Counted from the stretch's first letter, positions 34,733 to 43,333 are shown. The stretch: 64,000 nucleotides of DNA from Hassallia byssoidea VB512170 (GCF_000817785.2 NZ_JTCM02000002.1:135696-199695), one strand, 5' to 3'. Program-made: numbers and translations. The notes: generated by a model not told the origin, from the sequence alone.

Positions 34733-34900
34733 ATGTTTGTGGAAGTATTGGAAGGTTTTGGTGGATTTTGGGTGAATCCTAATACTTTAGAACTGGGGCT
34801 GGATAAACCTGAGACATTAAAGGCGATCGCTTTTCTTAAAGAGACGATTCAAGAAAAAATTTCTCCGGCTGGAGTCACAACATACACTAATGACTGGTGA
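34733..34900 (+). pseudogene. Fragment of a sugar ABC-transporter substrate-binding protein
   Basis: A 55-codon frame reading EGFGGFWVNPNTLELGLDK, then LKAIAFLKETIQ and ISPAGVTTYTNDW. This matches an internal segment of extracellular solute-binding proteins of the sugar ABC type, which normally exceed 400 residues. Nothing of the rest is present; downstream is HIP1-rich repeat DNA. It is probably a remnant. A MalK-type ATPase of the same transporter class is at 45703. Confidence 0.7.
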
Positions 34901-34920
34901 CAGCCGCTTAACGTCTACGC

Positions 34921-35385
34921 ACTTGGTGATGATAGGGTTAAAACAGGCGATCGCATTACTTACTTTAGCACGGGCGATCGCACTTGGTGATGATCGGTTT
35001 AAAACAGGCGATCGCACCCCGAATAATCATACTCTCACTTCACGCGATCGCACTTTTGATGATCGGTTTAAAGCAGGCGATCGCGTCCCAAATATTTATA
35101 CTCTCGCTTTATGCGATCGCGTCCCAAATATTCATACTCTTGCTTCATGCGATCGCGTCCCAAATATTTATACTCTCACTTCATGCGATCGCGTGGGAGT
35201 GGTAATAGGGTTAAAGCAGGCGATCGCACCCAAAATATTCATAACTCTCGCTTCATGCGATCACCTGGGAGTGAATATTCATACTCTCGCTTCATGCGAT
35301 CACGTTCCAAATATTCATACTCTTGCTTCATGCGATCGCACCCCGAATATTCATACTCTTACTTCATGCGATCGCACTTCTTTTT
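34921..35385. repeat. HIP1-anchored minisatellite, first block
   Basis: Thirteen or so units of mostly 36 bp each begin with the HIP1 octamer GCGATCGC (or GCGATCAC). Type A continues GTCCCAAATATTCATACTC then TTGCTTCAT; type B continues with TGATGATCGGTTTAAA(A)CAG. Unit lengths are 33-39 bp. Because 36 is a multiple of 3, frames stay open, but the 12-residue peptide repeats are almost certainly not expressed. Confidence 0.9.
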
Positions 35386-35413
35386 TCTTCTTCAATAGTG
35401 TAAATAATTCGAG

Positions 35414-36235
35414 TTATTGCTGGTTTTGCAACCAAACTGCCAAGTCGGATATCTCCGAAAAGTCAAACAGCGCATCGCTTAAATCATCTAGCTGGTTAAT
35501 CGACAGTGCTTGAAGCTGTTGCTGTAATTGAGAAGAAATTGTGCCAAATCGCCGTGAAAGTAGGCGGGTTAAGGTTTGTAATTTTCCTTTCTTAGCACCT
35601 TTTTCTAGTATTTCTTGATAAATTGGTGACTCTTCCATTAGTTCCTCCCTGAAATACTGGCGAATTAGTTGTTTATCGAACTTTAAAGCAGCTAGCACTT
35701 CTACGCAAGCTGTAATGTTTTGCTTTTGTTCTGGTTCTTCGATTTTATCTATTTCTACAGCAACTTGTTCTAACAAACCTGAATAAGGTGCATCTGTAGA
35801 AGCCAAAACTGCTAACGGCAGCAGTGCAGGGTTAGCCAGAAGCGGTTTTGGGTCTTGCTCCCACAAACGGATAATTCTATATTCATGTCTTGTCTTCCCA
35901 ACTGCAAGCTCATTGATGTAAACAGCAGGGGAATCTGTTTGTTTTAGAAAAACAACGACTTGTTCGATGGGACATTCATATTTTCGATATATTCTCAACC
36001 AATAATCCAGCATCCTCACTGGGAGAGATGGTTTTGATTTAGGAACAGTTTGAAACTCCAAATGAAGGATGTTGCCTAGTTCTGGTAGTTGGAATAAAGC
36101 ATCAGAACGTATTGGTTCTACGCTTAATTCTGTGGGTAAAACTTGAATATTTGTTTCTTGCGAGTTTAGCAACCACTGTACAAAAGGTAATGGATACTCA
36201 GATGTTAAAAATCGGCAGATGCTATCGTATGCCAA
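35414..36235 (-). CDS. Rpn-family PD-(D/E)XK nuclease-like protein (YhgA-like) with DUF4351
   Basis: 273 residues. The start MAYDSICRFLTSEYPLPFVQWLL and the nuclease-like core SDALFQL...ILHLEFQT (candidate D...ExQ active site) are typical of cyanobacterial Rpn/PDDEXK proteins formerly called transposases. The C-terminal 60 residues (LLSRRFGTISSQLQQQLQALSINQLDDLSDALFDF) form the DUF4351 domain. Rpn proteins in E. coli are DNA nucleases that promote RecA-independent recombination. It lies between two HIP1 minisatellite blocks. Confidence 0.88.
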   Translation of the reverse strand: MAYDSICRFLTSEYPLPFVQWLLNSQETNIQVLPTELSVEPIRSDALFQLPELGNILHLEFQTVPKSKPSLPVRMLDYWLRIYRKYECPIEQVVVFLKQTDSPAVYINELAVGKTRHEYRIIRLWEQDPKPLLANPALLPLAVLASTDAPYSGLLEQVAVEIDKIEEPEQKQNITACVEVLAALKFDKQLIRQYFREELMEESPIYQEILEKGAKKGKLQTLTRLLSRRFGTISSQLQQQLQALSINQLDDLSDALFDFSEISDLAVWLQNQQ

Positions 36236-36363
36236 GGGTATTGATTAAAAGTGTACAAAATATATCTTAGTACAAAAGTATTATAAGAAATTTTTATGTT
36301 TGTAAATTATTTTGCACTCACGTTTTATCTTCGTTGGTGCTAACGACTTCAACGACCACAGAA

Positions 36364-36670
36364 GCGCGATCGCGTCCCAAATATTCATACTCTTACTTCA
36401 TGCGATCACGTCCCAAATATTTATACTCTCACTTCATGCGATCGCGCTTCTGTGGTGATAGGGTTAAAGCAGGCGATGTCTAGCGACAAGCCGATGCAGC
36501 GTCTACGCGTCCCAAATATTCAAAACTCTCACTTCATGCGATAGCGTTCGCGCTCCTCGTCCGAAGAGCGGAAGCGCTGCTGCTTTCATGCGATCGCACC
36601 TTTAATATTCATACTCTTACTTCATGCGATCGCGTCCCAAATATTTATACTCTTGCTTCATGCGATCGCC
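36364..36670. repeat. HIP1-anchored minisatellite, second block
   Basis: The same 36-bp type A units as at 34921-35385 (GCGATCGCGTCCCAAATA then TTTATACTC...CTTCAT), plus type B units. They are interrupted at 36477-36505 and 36541-36590 by small dispersed repeats (GCGACAAGCCGATGCAGCG; GCGTTCGCGCTCCTCGTCCG). No gene. Confidence 0.88.
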
Positions 36671-36704
36671 TCCTGTGAGTGCTTGCATCATCACGCTACA
36701 AGCT

Positions 36705-36923
36705 CTATTCTGTAAGAGCATCAAGTTTAGCCAGTATTCTTAAGCCTTCTTCTGCGTTGCCAGTTGCAGCCATTGCTTTAAATCTGGTATTGGCATCAAA
36801 TTCTGCTAGAGCTATGGTAGAAAGTTCTTCAATCAGCTTATTGACACTTATGCCTTTGGCTTGAGCAAGTTCTTTCAATCTATTATGCTTATCGTCTGGT
36901 AAACGAATAGTTAAAGTTGCCAT
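36705..36923 (-). CDS. Ribbon-helix-helix protein, orphan antitoxin-like
   Basis: 72 residues starting MATLTIRLPDDKHNRLKELAQAKGISVNKLIEEL, a ribbon-helix-helix DNA-binding domain with the usual 'KGISVNKLIEE' helix, followed by FKAMAATGNAEEGLRILAKLDAL. Antitoxins of this type normally precede a toxin gene; here the downstream side is minisatellite DNA and no toxin is present. AGGAG lies 13 nt before the ATG. It is probably an orphan antitoxin or small regulator. Confidence 0.8.
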   Translation of the reverse strand: MATLTIRLPDDKHNRLKELAQAKGISVNKLIEELSTIALAEFDANTRFKAMAATGNAEEGLRILAKLDALTE

Positions 36924-37003
36924 TTTTGTTTAACTCCTAATTATTTCTTCGGGTTTTAATATTGATAAGTTAGGAAATAACAATTCAGCATTTTGGAAAT
37001 CTT

Positions 37004-37114
37004 TTACATTGCAGCCACTAATTCTTCTTGAGTGTAGATTAACTGAGGTTCTTGACTAGTCGCATTGATGATTGAGGATAGCTGTTTTTGGGCTTCTTCA
37101 AGTGTCCATTTCAT
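37004..37114 (-). pseudogene. Truncated Phd/YefM-like antitoxin fragment
   Basis: A 36-codon ORF reading MKWTLEEAQKQLSSIINAT then EPQLIYTQEELVAAM. The first part resembles the N-terminus of Phd/YefM antitoxins (W-x-L-x-EAK-x-x-L). It stops far short of a full antitoxin. The spacer before the RHH gene still encodes LLFPNLSILKPEEIIRS, which also looks like a relic of coding sequence. Short length makes this tentative. Confidence 0.5.
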
Positions 37115-37266
37115 TCTAAAAATCTCCAAAGTTTGTTAGCTTATGTTCCCAAATCAAAAAACAAGATTTCCGACTTATTTAAGCTGATATTCCTCAACTT
37201 TGCAAGCATAGTCAGCTTCCCGGTTAGTGGTAACGACTTTCACCACCAGTTTAAGCGATCACCCCA

Positions 37267-37480
37267 AAGCAAAAAGGCATATTGCTTTCTCAAAATGCCT
37301 GATTGCTTTCTCATTTCAGTAGATTCAGCAAGCAAAAAGGCATATTGCTTTCTCAAACTCCAGTTTGCTTTCTCATTTCAGTAGATTTAGCAAGCAAAAA
37401 GGCATATTGCTTTCTCAAACTCCAGTTTGCTTTCTCATTTCAGTAGATTCAGCAAGCAAAAAGGCATATTGCTTTCTCAT
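37267..37480. repeat. 62-bp tandem repeat (3.4 copies)
   Basis: GCAAAAAGGCATATTGCTTTCTCA recurs at 37269, 37332, 37394 and 37456, giving a unit of 62-63 bp that ends CATTTCAGTAGATTCAGCAA. Inside each unit GCAAAAAGGCATATTGC can fold. The array is flanked by two similar segments (GCATAGTCAG(C/T)TTCCC ... CCACCAGTTTAA) at 37204-37254 and 37510-37615. Confidence 0.9.
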
Positions 37481-37549
37481 TACAGCGCGTATTCTTCAAC
37501 CTTCCTTTGCATAGTCAGTTTCCCAGTTACTGCTAACCCTTACGGGTTC

Positions 37550-37590
37550 GTCAGTTGCTTCAACGCGGGGAACCCGCGCAACGCACTGAC
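37550..37590. repeat. 41-bp nested palindrome
   Basis: GTCAG...CTGAC outer arms around CGCGGGGAACCCGCG; same length and architecture as the copies at 7642, 14726 and 14832. It lies inside one of the duplicated flanks of the 62-bp array. Confidence 0.8.
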
Positions 37591-37639
37591 TCACAACTTC
37601 AACCACCAGTTTAATTGATCGCCCCAACGTAATTACGGG

Positions 37640-37794
37640 TTATCGCTCCCAAAGAGGTTCGCGATCGAGAACGGTTTCATCGAGAACTACGACATCCGGA
37701 CGACGAGCTGTAGCAGCATCTGCAAAGGGGTAAATTAAACAGGTGCGAGGAATAAACCAGGGAAAAAGTTTGAGAAAATTAAATAAAGCAAATT
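37640..37794 (-). pseudogene. C-terminal-type fragment of an Uma2 gene
   Basis: An open stretch without a start reads FLKLFPWFIPRTCLIYPFAD then ARRPDVVVLDETVLDREPLW, ending ER-stop at 37640. RRPDVVVLDE...EPLW is the characteristic Uma2 core. Only about 50 codons remain, next to the intact Uma2 gene at 37937. Confidence 0.72.
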
Positions 37795-37936
37795 AAATGT
37801 GGCGATCGCTTATTCATGCGTTCGTAGAAGCGATCGCTTTTAAATCTCCTTTTATACTCACCCGTTTCGGATATCTTACAGGCAAACTGATGAACATCCC
37901 CCTGTAAGATCGCTTTCTTCTCCCCTGCCTCTTCTG

Positions 37937-38749
37937 TCAAACTAGTTCATCAGGATTCACGCCCAATTGACGCAATCGTTCTGCTAATTGTTCTGCTTTT
38001 CTTTTAGCTTGAGCAGCTTCAAGTTTAGCTTGAGTGGCTTCAAGTTTAGCTTGAGTGGCTTCAAGTTTAGCTTGAGTGGCTTCCTCTTCGGGTATGGAAA
38101 TCAATTCTCCTGACAAAGTAAACCACCTCAACCACAACCGCTCAATATCCCGAAAAGTTCCTTGCCATAATCCTAAACTTAAGCCTAATTCTGGCATTGG
38201 TAAGCGATTATCTATTAAATTCATCGGTTCATAATGACCGCCAACAAGGTGAAATGCCCGAATTTCATTGGTGTAGCGACTAAATACTATATAATAGGGA
38301 ACTCGCAAAATGCGTTCATAAACTTCCCATTTAGTAGGCGGTTTATTTGGTTGGCTTTGTGTTTCTCCTAAATCTTCTTGTTCGGTACCGGGTGACAATA
38401 ATTCAACGACAACAAAAGGATTTGCTCTTTCTTGCCAAGTTACATAACTTAAACGTAAATCTCCTTCATATAATTTTGTCACTCCTACCACACCAAACCA
38501 ATCTGGGCGTTTATACCACTGAGAATGGCTAACATCGTAGTAAAGATTGAGGTCAGCAGCACTGTAAACTGATTCTGAATTTGAATTAGTTGGCAGAAAC
38601 GTTAAAAATAACAGCAGTGGCTGTAAAAAGTGAAAATCGTCCGGCAAACCTGGTTCCTCTGGGTTATCGCTTGGTAAATCGTACATCGTCGGCAGCGTTT
38701 CCCTCGGTGGCAGCGGCGGATCGGATTGAGGAATTAGGCGCATAATCAA
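37937..38749 (-). CDS. Uma2-family endonuclease-like protein with coiled-coil repeat
   Basis: 270 residues. The Uma2/DUF820 core includes WYKRPDWFGVVGV, FVVVELLSPGTE (candidate active-site Glu) and KWEVYERILRVPYYIVFSRY. The C-terminus has three copies of EATQAKL encoded by a 24-bp direct repeat near 38020-38080, followed by a basic helix; it should form a coiled coil. The fold is PD-(D/E)XK, but in vivo activity of this large family is poorly understood. Confidence 0.85.
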   Translation of the reverse strand: MIMRLIPQSDPPLPPRETLPTMYDLPSDNPEEPGLPDDFHFLQPLLLFLTFLPTNSNSESVYSAADLNLYYDVSHSQWYKRPDWFGVVGVTKLYEGDLRLSYVTWQERANPFVVVELLSPGTEQEDLGETQSQPNKPPTKWEVYERILRVPYYIVFSRYTNEIRAFHLVGGHYEPMNLIDNRLPMPELGLSLGLWQGTFRDIERLWLRWFTLSGELISIPEEEATQAKLEATQAKLEATQAKLEAAQAKRKAEQLAERLRQLGVNPDELV

Positions 38750-38775
38750 TTCAAAATTGTATTATTTCTACAATC

Positions 38776-41511
38776 TTAATAATTCAACTTTACTTCCTGT
38801 ATGGGTTGAGAATTAGCATCAATCGTAATCTTCTCTGGTTGTGCAGCTTTACCGTTAATAAGCAAATTGTAAGTTCCTTGCTGCAAGTTTTCTAAAAAGA
38901 ACACTCCCGCACCATTGGTAACAGACATCACCTTTTTCCCTTTATCTGTCAGTACAGCTTCTACCTTTGCACCACCAACGGGTTTACCTTCGGCATCAGT
39001 CAGCGCCCCAGCGACGGTGTAGGATGGGGTAAATGGCACGAGTACTTGGGTGTAACCTCCAGCCACAACTTCTACTGCATAAGCTGATTGTGTTGGTTTC
39101 CAGTCAATTGGATATCCTGCGGGGTCGAGGTCTAGGCGATAATTATCAGGGGGAAGTTTAACCAATACTCCATTTTTATTTTCGGTCATATCCGCACTAA
39201 AACGTTTTATAGGTTTATTATTTACAATCAAAAGTAAGTCTACATCTTCAGTATAAATTTGTTCATTTTTATCCAACCGACCATTATTATTTTTATCCAA
39301 GAAAGGCTGAATTAATAAACCCCCTTCGCTACGCAAACTTTCATAACGAGAATCGCTGGGAGTTAGTCGCGGTTGTAAGTTGAAACTGGGGGATAATTCA
39401 ATGCGGAAACTATCACTATCAGAAAAAGTCGAAATTCCCTGATAACGCAGGCGTAAATTTAATCCTGGTAGGGCGGCAGTGGAAGCGGAAGCAATGATAC
39501 CATTACCTTGAGAACCCATACCATAACCTAAATCAAAATCGAACAGATTGCGACCATCTCTAGTTCGAGAATTGGAACGATAGCGCCAACTTAAACTAGC
39601 AAGGTTGTTATTGTTGGAGGTTTCGTAATTAAGATATAGGGAATTTCCACTAGAAAAATTGTTAGAAAAATCGTAGCTGAGTTGGGAATTGCTAGCAATT
39701 TCATTTGCGTAATGGTTAAGTTGTAGCTTTCCCATACGGGAATTTAAACTCCAACGCAGGTTATTATTAGTGTCTATATCTGCACTAGCAAAAGCAAATA
39801 AATTACGGTTATTATAAGAAAGATTAATGCCAGCAGCTAAAGTACTAGTGCGAGTATCGCCACTAGCCCTGAAGCCGACTCCGCGAAAAGCTTGCCAATT
39901 AGCGCGAAATCTTTGGGAAAGGCGATCGCTATTAAAGTTAAACTCTAAACTGCGAGAAGGCTGGAAGCGAACATCAGCATTATATTCTAAACCTTTTTCT
40001 GTTCCTAGCAAGCCAGAAAATGCAACTTGTAAAGGAAAGCCAGCAGGTTGATAGAAAAGTTCTCCCAAACCCAGCAATGATTCATCATAAATCACACCCG
40101 TCCCCACAGTTAAATCTTCCGTCACACCCAAGCGATAAGCAACACCCCCACGCCAATCTTGGAAGTTACCAATCAAAGAATTTTGAGAATTTTCTTGACC
40201 GAAACCGCTAGAAACAATTAAAGCAGATGTACCTTTGCTTAATTGACCGGGTAAAGTAGAATAATTAGCATCGCGGATTTCTGGTGTAGCGGTTAATTGT
40301 CCGTTAGGATAAAGGCGAACGCGATAATTATTAAAACTACCAATTCCACCTCCTCCCGTGGGGATATTTTCAAAGCGGTAAACTCCAGAAGAGTCAACCA
40401 ATACTTCCGCGATGACGTTATCTCCCAATCCTTGGGTTAATTGTACCAAAGTTCCCGGTGCAGCTTCTCCGCTAATAGTGCGTCCTACTTGATTGCTTTG
40501 CATCCGTTGACTGGGACTAAAACCACCTGCGCTGGTTTGTGGTGGATTATAACCAAAACGTTGTACCGTGGTTACACCCCAATATTGTCCGCTTCCTTGA
40601 TTTTGCCAAAAAGTAGGTTGAGAACCGACTACATAATCAGCTGTTGGAGTTTGACGTAAATATTGCGCTTCGTTAATTTGCCAAGTATTTCTATCAGTTA
40701 AAGTTGGTTGGTTGGTGCGGATATACCAGCTTCCGCCGAAAAGTGTACCGATAGTAGTTAAATCGCCTTGGGTGGTAGTATTGTTATTATTTCCGGAAAT
40801 ATTGATGCTTTGTCCGATGCTAGAAAAGCTGAATGTAGGCGGGTTAACTTTGGGTAATCCGTCTAAAACAACTGGAAGTTCTTGTTGAGGGATGCGTGTA
40901 TTTTTGAAGTCTAACCAAGGCGGGTTAAAGACAACGGCATATTTAACAATATCAAATTCTGTGGGAACGCCGAGAATTTTTTTTATATCGGCTACAGATA
41001 TAACTAATCCTATTTCCGGGTCAGTTTTTAATTCTTTGGGATTGATGCGAATTACCAAGCCAGGGGAACGTAATTCTAATTGACCGTCATCTAAGGTGGT
41101 TGCTGTAATATTTAAGGCGGATATGACATCATCAAAAGGAAGCAGCCAATTATCAAAATTAACTGCTTGCTTGCCATCTTCAAAACCGCGTACTAAGACA
41201 GATTCATTAACGTTGCGTTTTCCCAAGTTTATCCCGACTGGTAATATATTGGATTTATCGTTATTTTCTTCTGTTTGGCTGGGATTTTTATCGATTATTT
41301 CGGGATTATTTTGTTCAGATTCAATAGGAGATAATTCTACCTTTGAAACCCCCGGTATCTTCGCTTTACCTTGTTTTAATAAGGGACTACAAAAAGTTTC
41401 TATTTGAGTAGTTGATTTTTCTATAGTAGAAGATATATAATGTTTACAAGGTTGGATTTCTGCTATTTCAATACTGGGTGTTATAGGAATATAAGGATAA
41501 ATCATCATCAA
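38776..41511 (-). CDS. Divergent outer-membrane usher-like protein with carboxypeptidase-regulatory-like C-terminus
   Basis: 911 residues. The N-terminal third (about 95-230) is a soluble domain (LVRGFEDGKQAVNFDNWLLPF). A long middle (about 290-720) alternates polar and aromatic residues as in a beta-barrel (LSWRYRSNSRTR, LNLRLRYQGISTF). A Ca2+-loop-like DKNNNGRLDKNEQ follows, and the C-terminus is a carboxypeptidase-regulatory-like Ig fold (AGALTDAEGKPVGGAKVEAVLTD). It resembles pilus ushers with a plug-like insertion (GEAAPGTLVQLTQGLGDNVI). The PapD-like chaperone and fimbrial-type subunit just upstream on the same strand support a chaperone-usher role (inference). No clear signal peptide is visible. 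Confidence 0.7.
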   Translation of the reverse strand: MMMIYPYIPITPSIEIAEIQPCKHYISSTIEKSTTQIETFCSPLLKQGKAKIPGVSKVELSPIESEQNNPEIIDKNPSQTEENNDKSNILPVGINLGKRNVNESVLVRGFEDGKQAVNFDNWLLPFDDVISALNITATTLDDGQLELRSPGLVIRINPKELKTDPEIGLVISVADIKKILGVPTEFDIVKYAVVFNPPWLDFKNTRIPQQELPVVLDGLPKVNPPTFSFSSIGQSINISGNNNNTTTQGDLTTIGTLFGGSWYIRTNQPTLTDRNTWQINEAQYLRQTPTADYVVGSQPTFWQNQGSGQYWGVTTVQRFGYNPPQTSAGGFSPSQRMQSNQVGRTISGEAAPGTLVQLTQGLGDNVIAEVLVDSSGVYRFENIPTGGGGIGSFNNYRVRLYPNGQLTATPEIRDANYSTLPGQLSKGTSALIVSSGFGQENSQNSLIGNFQDWRGGVAYRLGVTEDLTVGTGVIYDESLLGLGELFYQPAGFPLQVAFSGLLGTEKGLEYNADVRFQPSRSLEFNFNSDRLSQRFRANWQAFRGVGFRASGDTRTSTLAAGINLSYNNRNLFAFASADIDTNNNLRWSLNSRMGKLQLNHYANEIASNSQLSYDFSNNFSSGNSLYLNYETSNNNNLASLSWRYRSNSRTRDGRNLFDFDLGYGMGSQGNGIIASASTAALPGLNLRLRYQGISTFSDSDSFRIELSPSFNLQPRLTPSDSRYESLRSEGGLLIQPFLDKNNNGRLDKNEQIYTEDVDLLLIVNNKPIKRFSADMTENKNGVLVKLPPDNYRLDLDPAGYPIDWKPTQSAYAVEVVAGGYTQVLVPFTPSYTVAGALTDAEGKPVGGAKVEAVLTDKGKKVMSVTNGAGVFFLENLQQGTYNLLINGKAAQPEKITIDANSQPIQEVKLNY

Positions 41512-41869
41512 TTAATAAAAAGCTGCAAGACCGCCCGGAAATCAATTTCCGGGCTAATAGCGAAAGTCCATTAAAATGGACTGGATTTTTTGAAAAGCAA
41601 GTAAATCAGTTTCTGGGCTAATAGTAATAAAATTTCTTTTTGGAGGTTGGGTTTAACTATACGTTCAACCCAAGATTAAGCTAAAGTTCATGTTGGGTTT
41701 TGTTGCTTTACCCAACCTACAAATATTACTGTAAACAAGTAAATGAAGGATAAAAAGCAAGTATTTAGTTTTCTTAAGAGGACTTGAGCTATGAGCCTAG
41801 AATTTTGAATCACTGGCAGCTTATTTATTTAGCTTGGAACAACATTTGCAGGCGATTTTGCGGCTGATT
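41512..41869. repeat. Spacer with hairpins between chaperone and usher genes
   Basis: GCCCGGAAAT-CA-ATTTCCGGGC (41532-41553) and AGTCCATT-AA-AATGGACT (41565-41582) are perfect hairpins. TTGGGTTTTGTTGC then TTTACCCAACCTAC follows at 41693-41720. No gene. The hairpins could terminate or process a chaperone-usher message. Confidence 0.7.
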
Positions 41870-42706
41870 TTATTTATTTTCTGTCGTCGCAACCTTATCC
41901 GGAATAGTCACATTCACATTAAAAGGTAAGGTTTTCTTTTTATCTCCGTCATTCCAAGTTAATTCACCAGTTAATTGATATTTCCCCGCAGAAATTTCTT
42001 TTTTATTAGCAGGTAAATCAATTTCGATATTTCGTTCACCTGTGGCAATTACTGTATAAGCTTCTGCTTTACCATCAGCTACTTTTGCTGCTGAATTAGT
42101 TAGATTCCAAGCGACTTCTGGACGAGCAGTAGCATTACCGCTATTTTTAACTTTGAGAACGATTTTTTTGGTTTGAGGGTTATAACTAGCACTTTCTACC
42201 TTTAAATTCGGAGCAACATCACCATGACGCACATAAACAGTCACACCAATACGAGGTGTTAATCCTATATTCTGATTACCATTTATAGTTTTAATTTCTT
42301 CTAAATCTTCCGTAAAAATAACTGCCCGATATTCTCCTTTTTTAGAACTAGGAAGAAAGCGTGAACTTACCCTAATTTGGCGAGTCTGTCCTGGCTGTAA
42401 TACTAGTTCACGAGGAGAGAAAGTAAGGAAAGGAGTTAAGTCTTGGGAACTAGATTTTAATTCTTCAAATTTATCTTGATTGTAAGTAAACGGCAAAGCA
42501 TATACGCGGGCGCGAAATGTTTTAGTGCTAGTATTAGTAATATTAATTACGCCTTGAGCCTTACCCTGTCTAGCTTCTTTTTCAATAACTAAAGGATTAA
42601 TTTTAATTTGAGCTTGGGCAATTCCAGGACACATCAATAATGTAGATAACGCTCCAGTAGCAGCATAACAAATTAATTGTTTCTTGATTTTGTTGAGCTT
42701 AAGCAT
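41870..42706 (-). CDS. PapD-like periplasmic pilus chaperone
   Basis: 278 residues. The signal peptide runs to about residue 32 (LICYAATGALSTLLMCPGIAQA). The first Ig-like domain (IKINPLVIEKEARQGKAQGVINITNTSTKTFRARVYALPF) and the LVLQPGQTRQIRVSSRF strand match the PapD N-terminal domain (cf. L-x-P-x-Q-x-R-x-IR). A second beta domain (VESASYNPQTKKIVLKVKNSGNATARPEV) completes a two-domain chaperone. It would hold fimbrial subunits in the periplasm and hand them to the usher encoded downstream. Confidence 0.78.
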   Translation of the reverse strand: MLKLNKIKKQLICYAATGALSTLLMCPGIAQAQIKINPLVIEKEARQGKAQGVINITNTSTKTFRARVYALPFTYNQDKFEELKSSSQDLTPFLTFSPRELVLQPGQTRQIRVSSRFLPSSKKGEYRAVIFTEDLEEIKTINGNQNIGLTPRIGVTVYVRHGDVAPNLKVESASYNPQTKKIVLKVKNSGNATARPEVAWNLTNSAAKVADGKAEAYTVIATGERNIEIDLPANKKEISAGKYQLTGELTWNDGDKKKTLPFNVNVTIPDKVATTENK

Positions 42707-42811
42707 TAATTTTCTAGTGACGCTATTCAGATATTTTTTAATCCAATTCCCATCTGTAGCTTGATACTACAAATGGGGAATTGGTGCTGTCAATGTTGTA
42801 AGATTTGTTTT

Positions 42812-43333
42812 TTATTGCGGGGTCACAGAAACTTTTGTTCTGAATGAGTAAGTACCTGTTGGAATGGTAGTACCACCATTGGTATTATCCCGTGCAAACG
42901 CATGTACATATACTTCCTTTGGAGTACCATTTGGATTAATAGTAGTTGATGTTGTAGTTAAGAGGCTAGCAGCATTAGCATCATTGTATAGTTCAGCGCC
43001 AGCATAATAGCCTGATTTTTGTGATAAAGCAATGGCATCAGTACTTACAGGGGTAAGAGGACTAACAGAAATCACTCCACTTCCATTACAGTTAACAGTA
43101 ACTGTAGTTAAAGAACCCTGACTCGATTCATCTGGACGAGAAGTTAAAATCGAATCATTATTATCTGATACCCCGATTTTACCATCTCCATTCTTAGTAA
43201 TCGAGCAAGTCTTGCCAACCGTACCATTGAAGTCAATATCAGCTGTTTGAGCGTGAACTTTACCAACAGAAGCGGTAGCACTAGCAACAGCAACAGCAGA
43301 AACGATTAAAGAATTACGAATTAGTTTTCTCAT
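42812..43333 (-). CDS. Fimbrial/spore-coat-U-like pilus subunit
   Basis: 173 residues. A signal peptide (LIVSAVAVASATASVGKVHA) is followed by a beta-rich domain with two Cys (TCSITK and VTVNCNG, about 45 residues apart) that could form the typical subunit disulfide. The C-terminus GTYSFRTKVSVTPQ ends in a beta strand, as expected of subunits completed by donor-strand exchange. It lies upstream of the PapD-like chaperone on the same strand with a 105-bp gap. I assign it by context plus layout; similarity to known pilins is weak. Confidence 0.68.
   Translation of the reverse strand: MRKLIRNSLIVSAVAVASATASVGKVHAQTADIDFNGTVGKTCSITKNGDGKIGVSDNNDSILTSRPDESSQGSLTTVTVNCNGSGVISVSPLTPVSTDAIALSQKSGYYAGAELYNDANAASLLTTTSTTINPNGTPKEVYVHAFARDNTNGGTTIPTGTYSFRTKVSVTPQ

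Noticed and set aside
34890-35513. Long overlapping open frames across the HIP1 array, encoding 12-residue peptide repeats
   Set aside because: Three frames are open simultaneously only because the DNA unit is 36 bp; no start context, and the composition is that of repeat DNA.
34921-37480. Possible CRISPR arrays
   Set aside because: Units are directly contiguous without unique spacers, and no cas genes are present.
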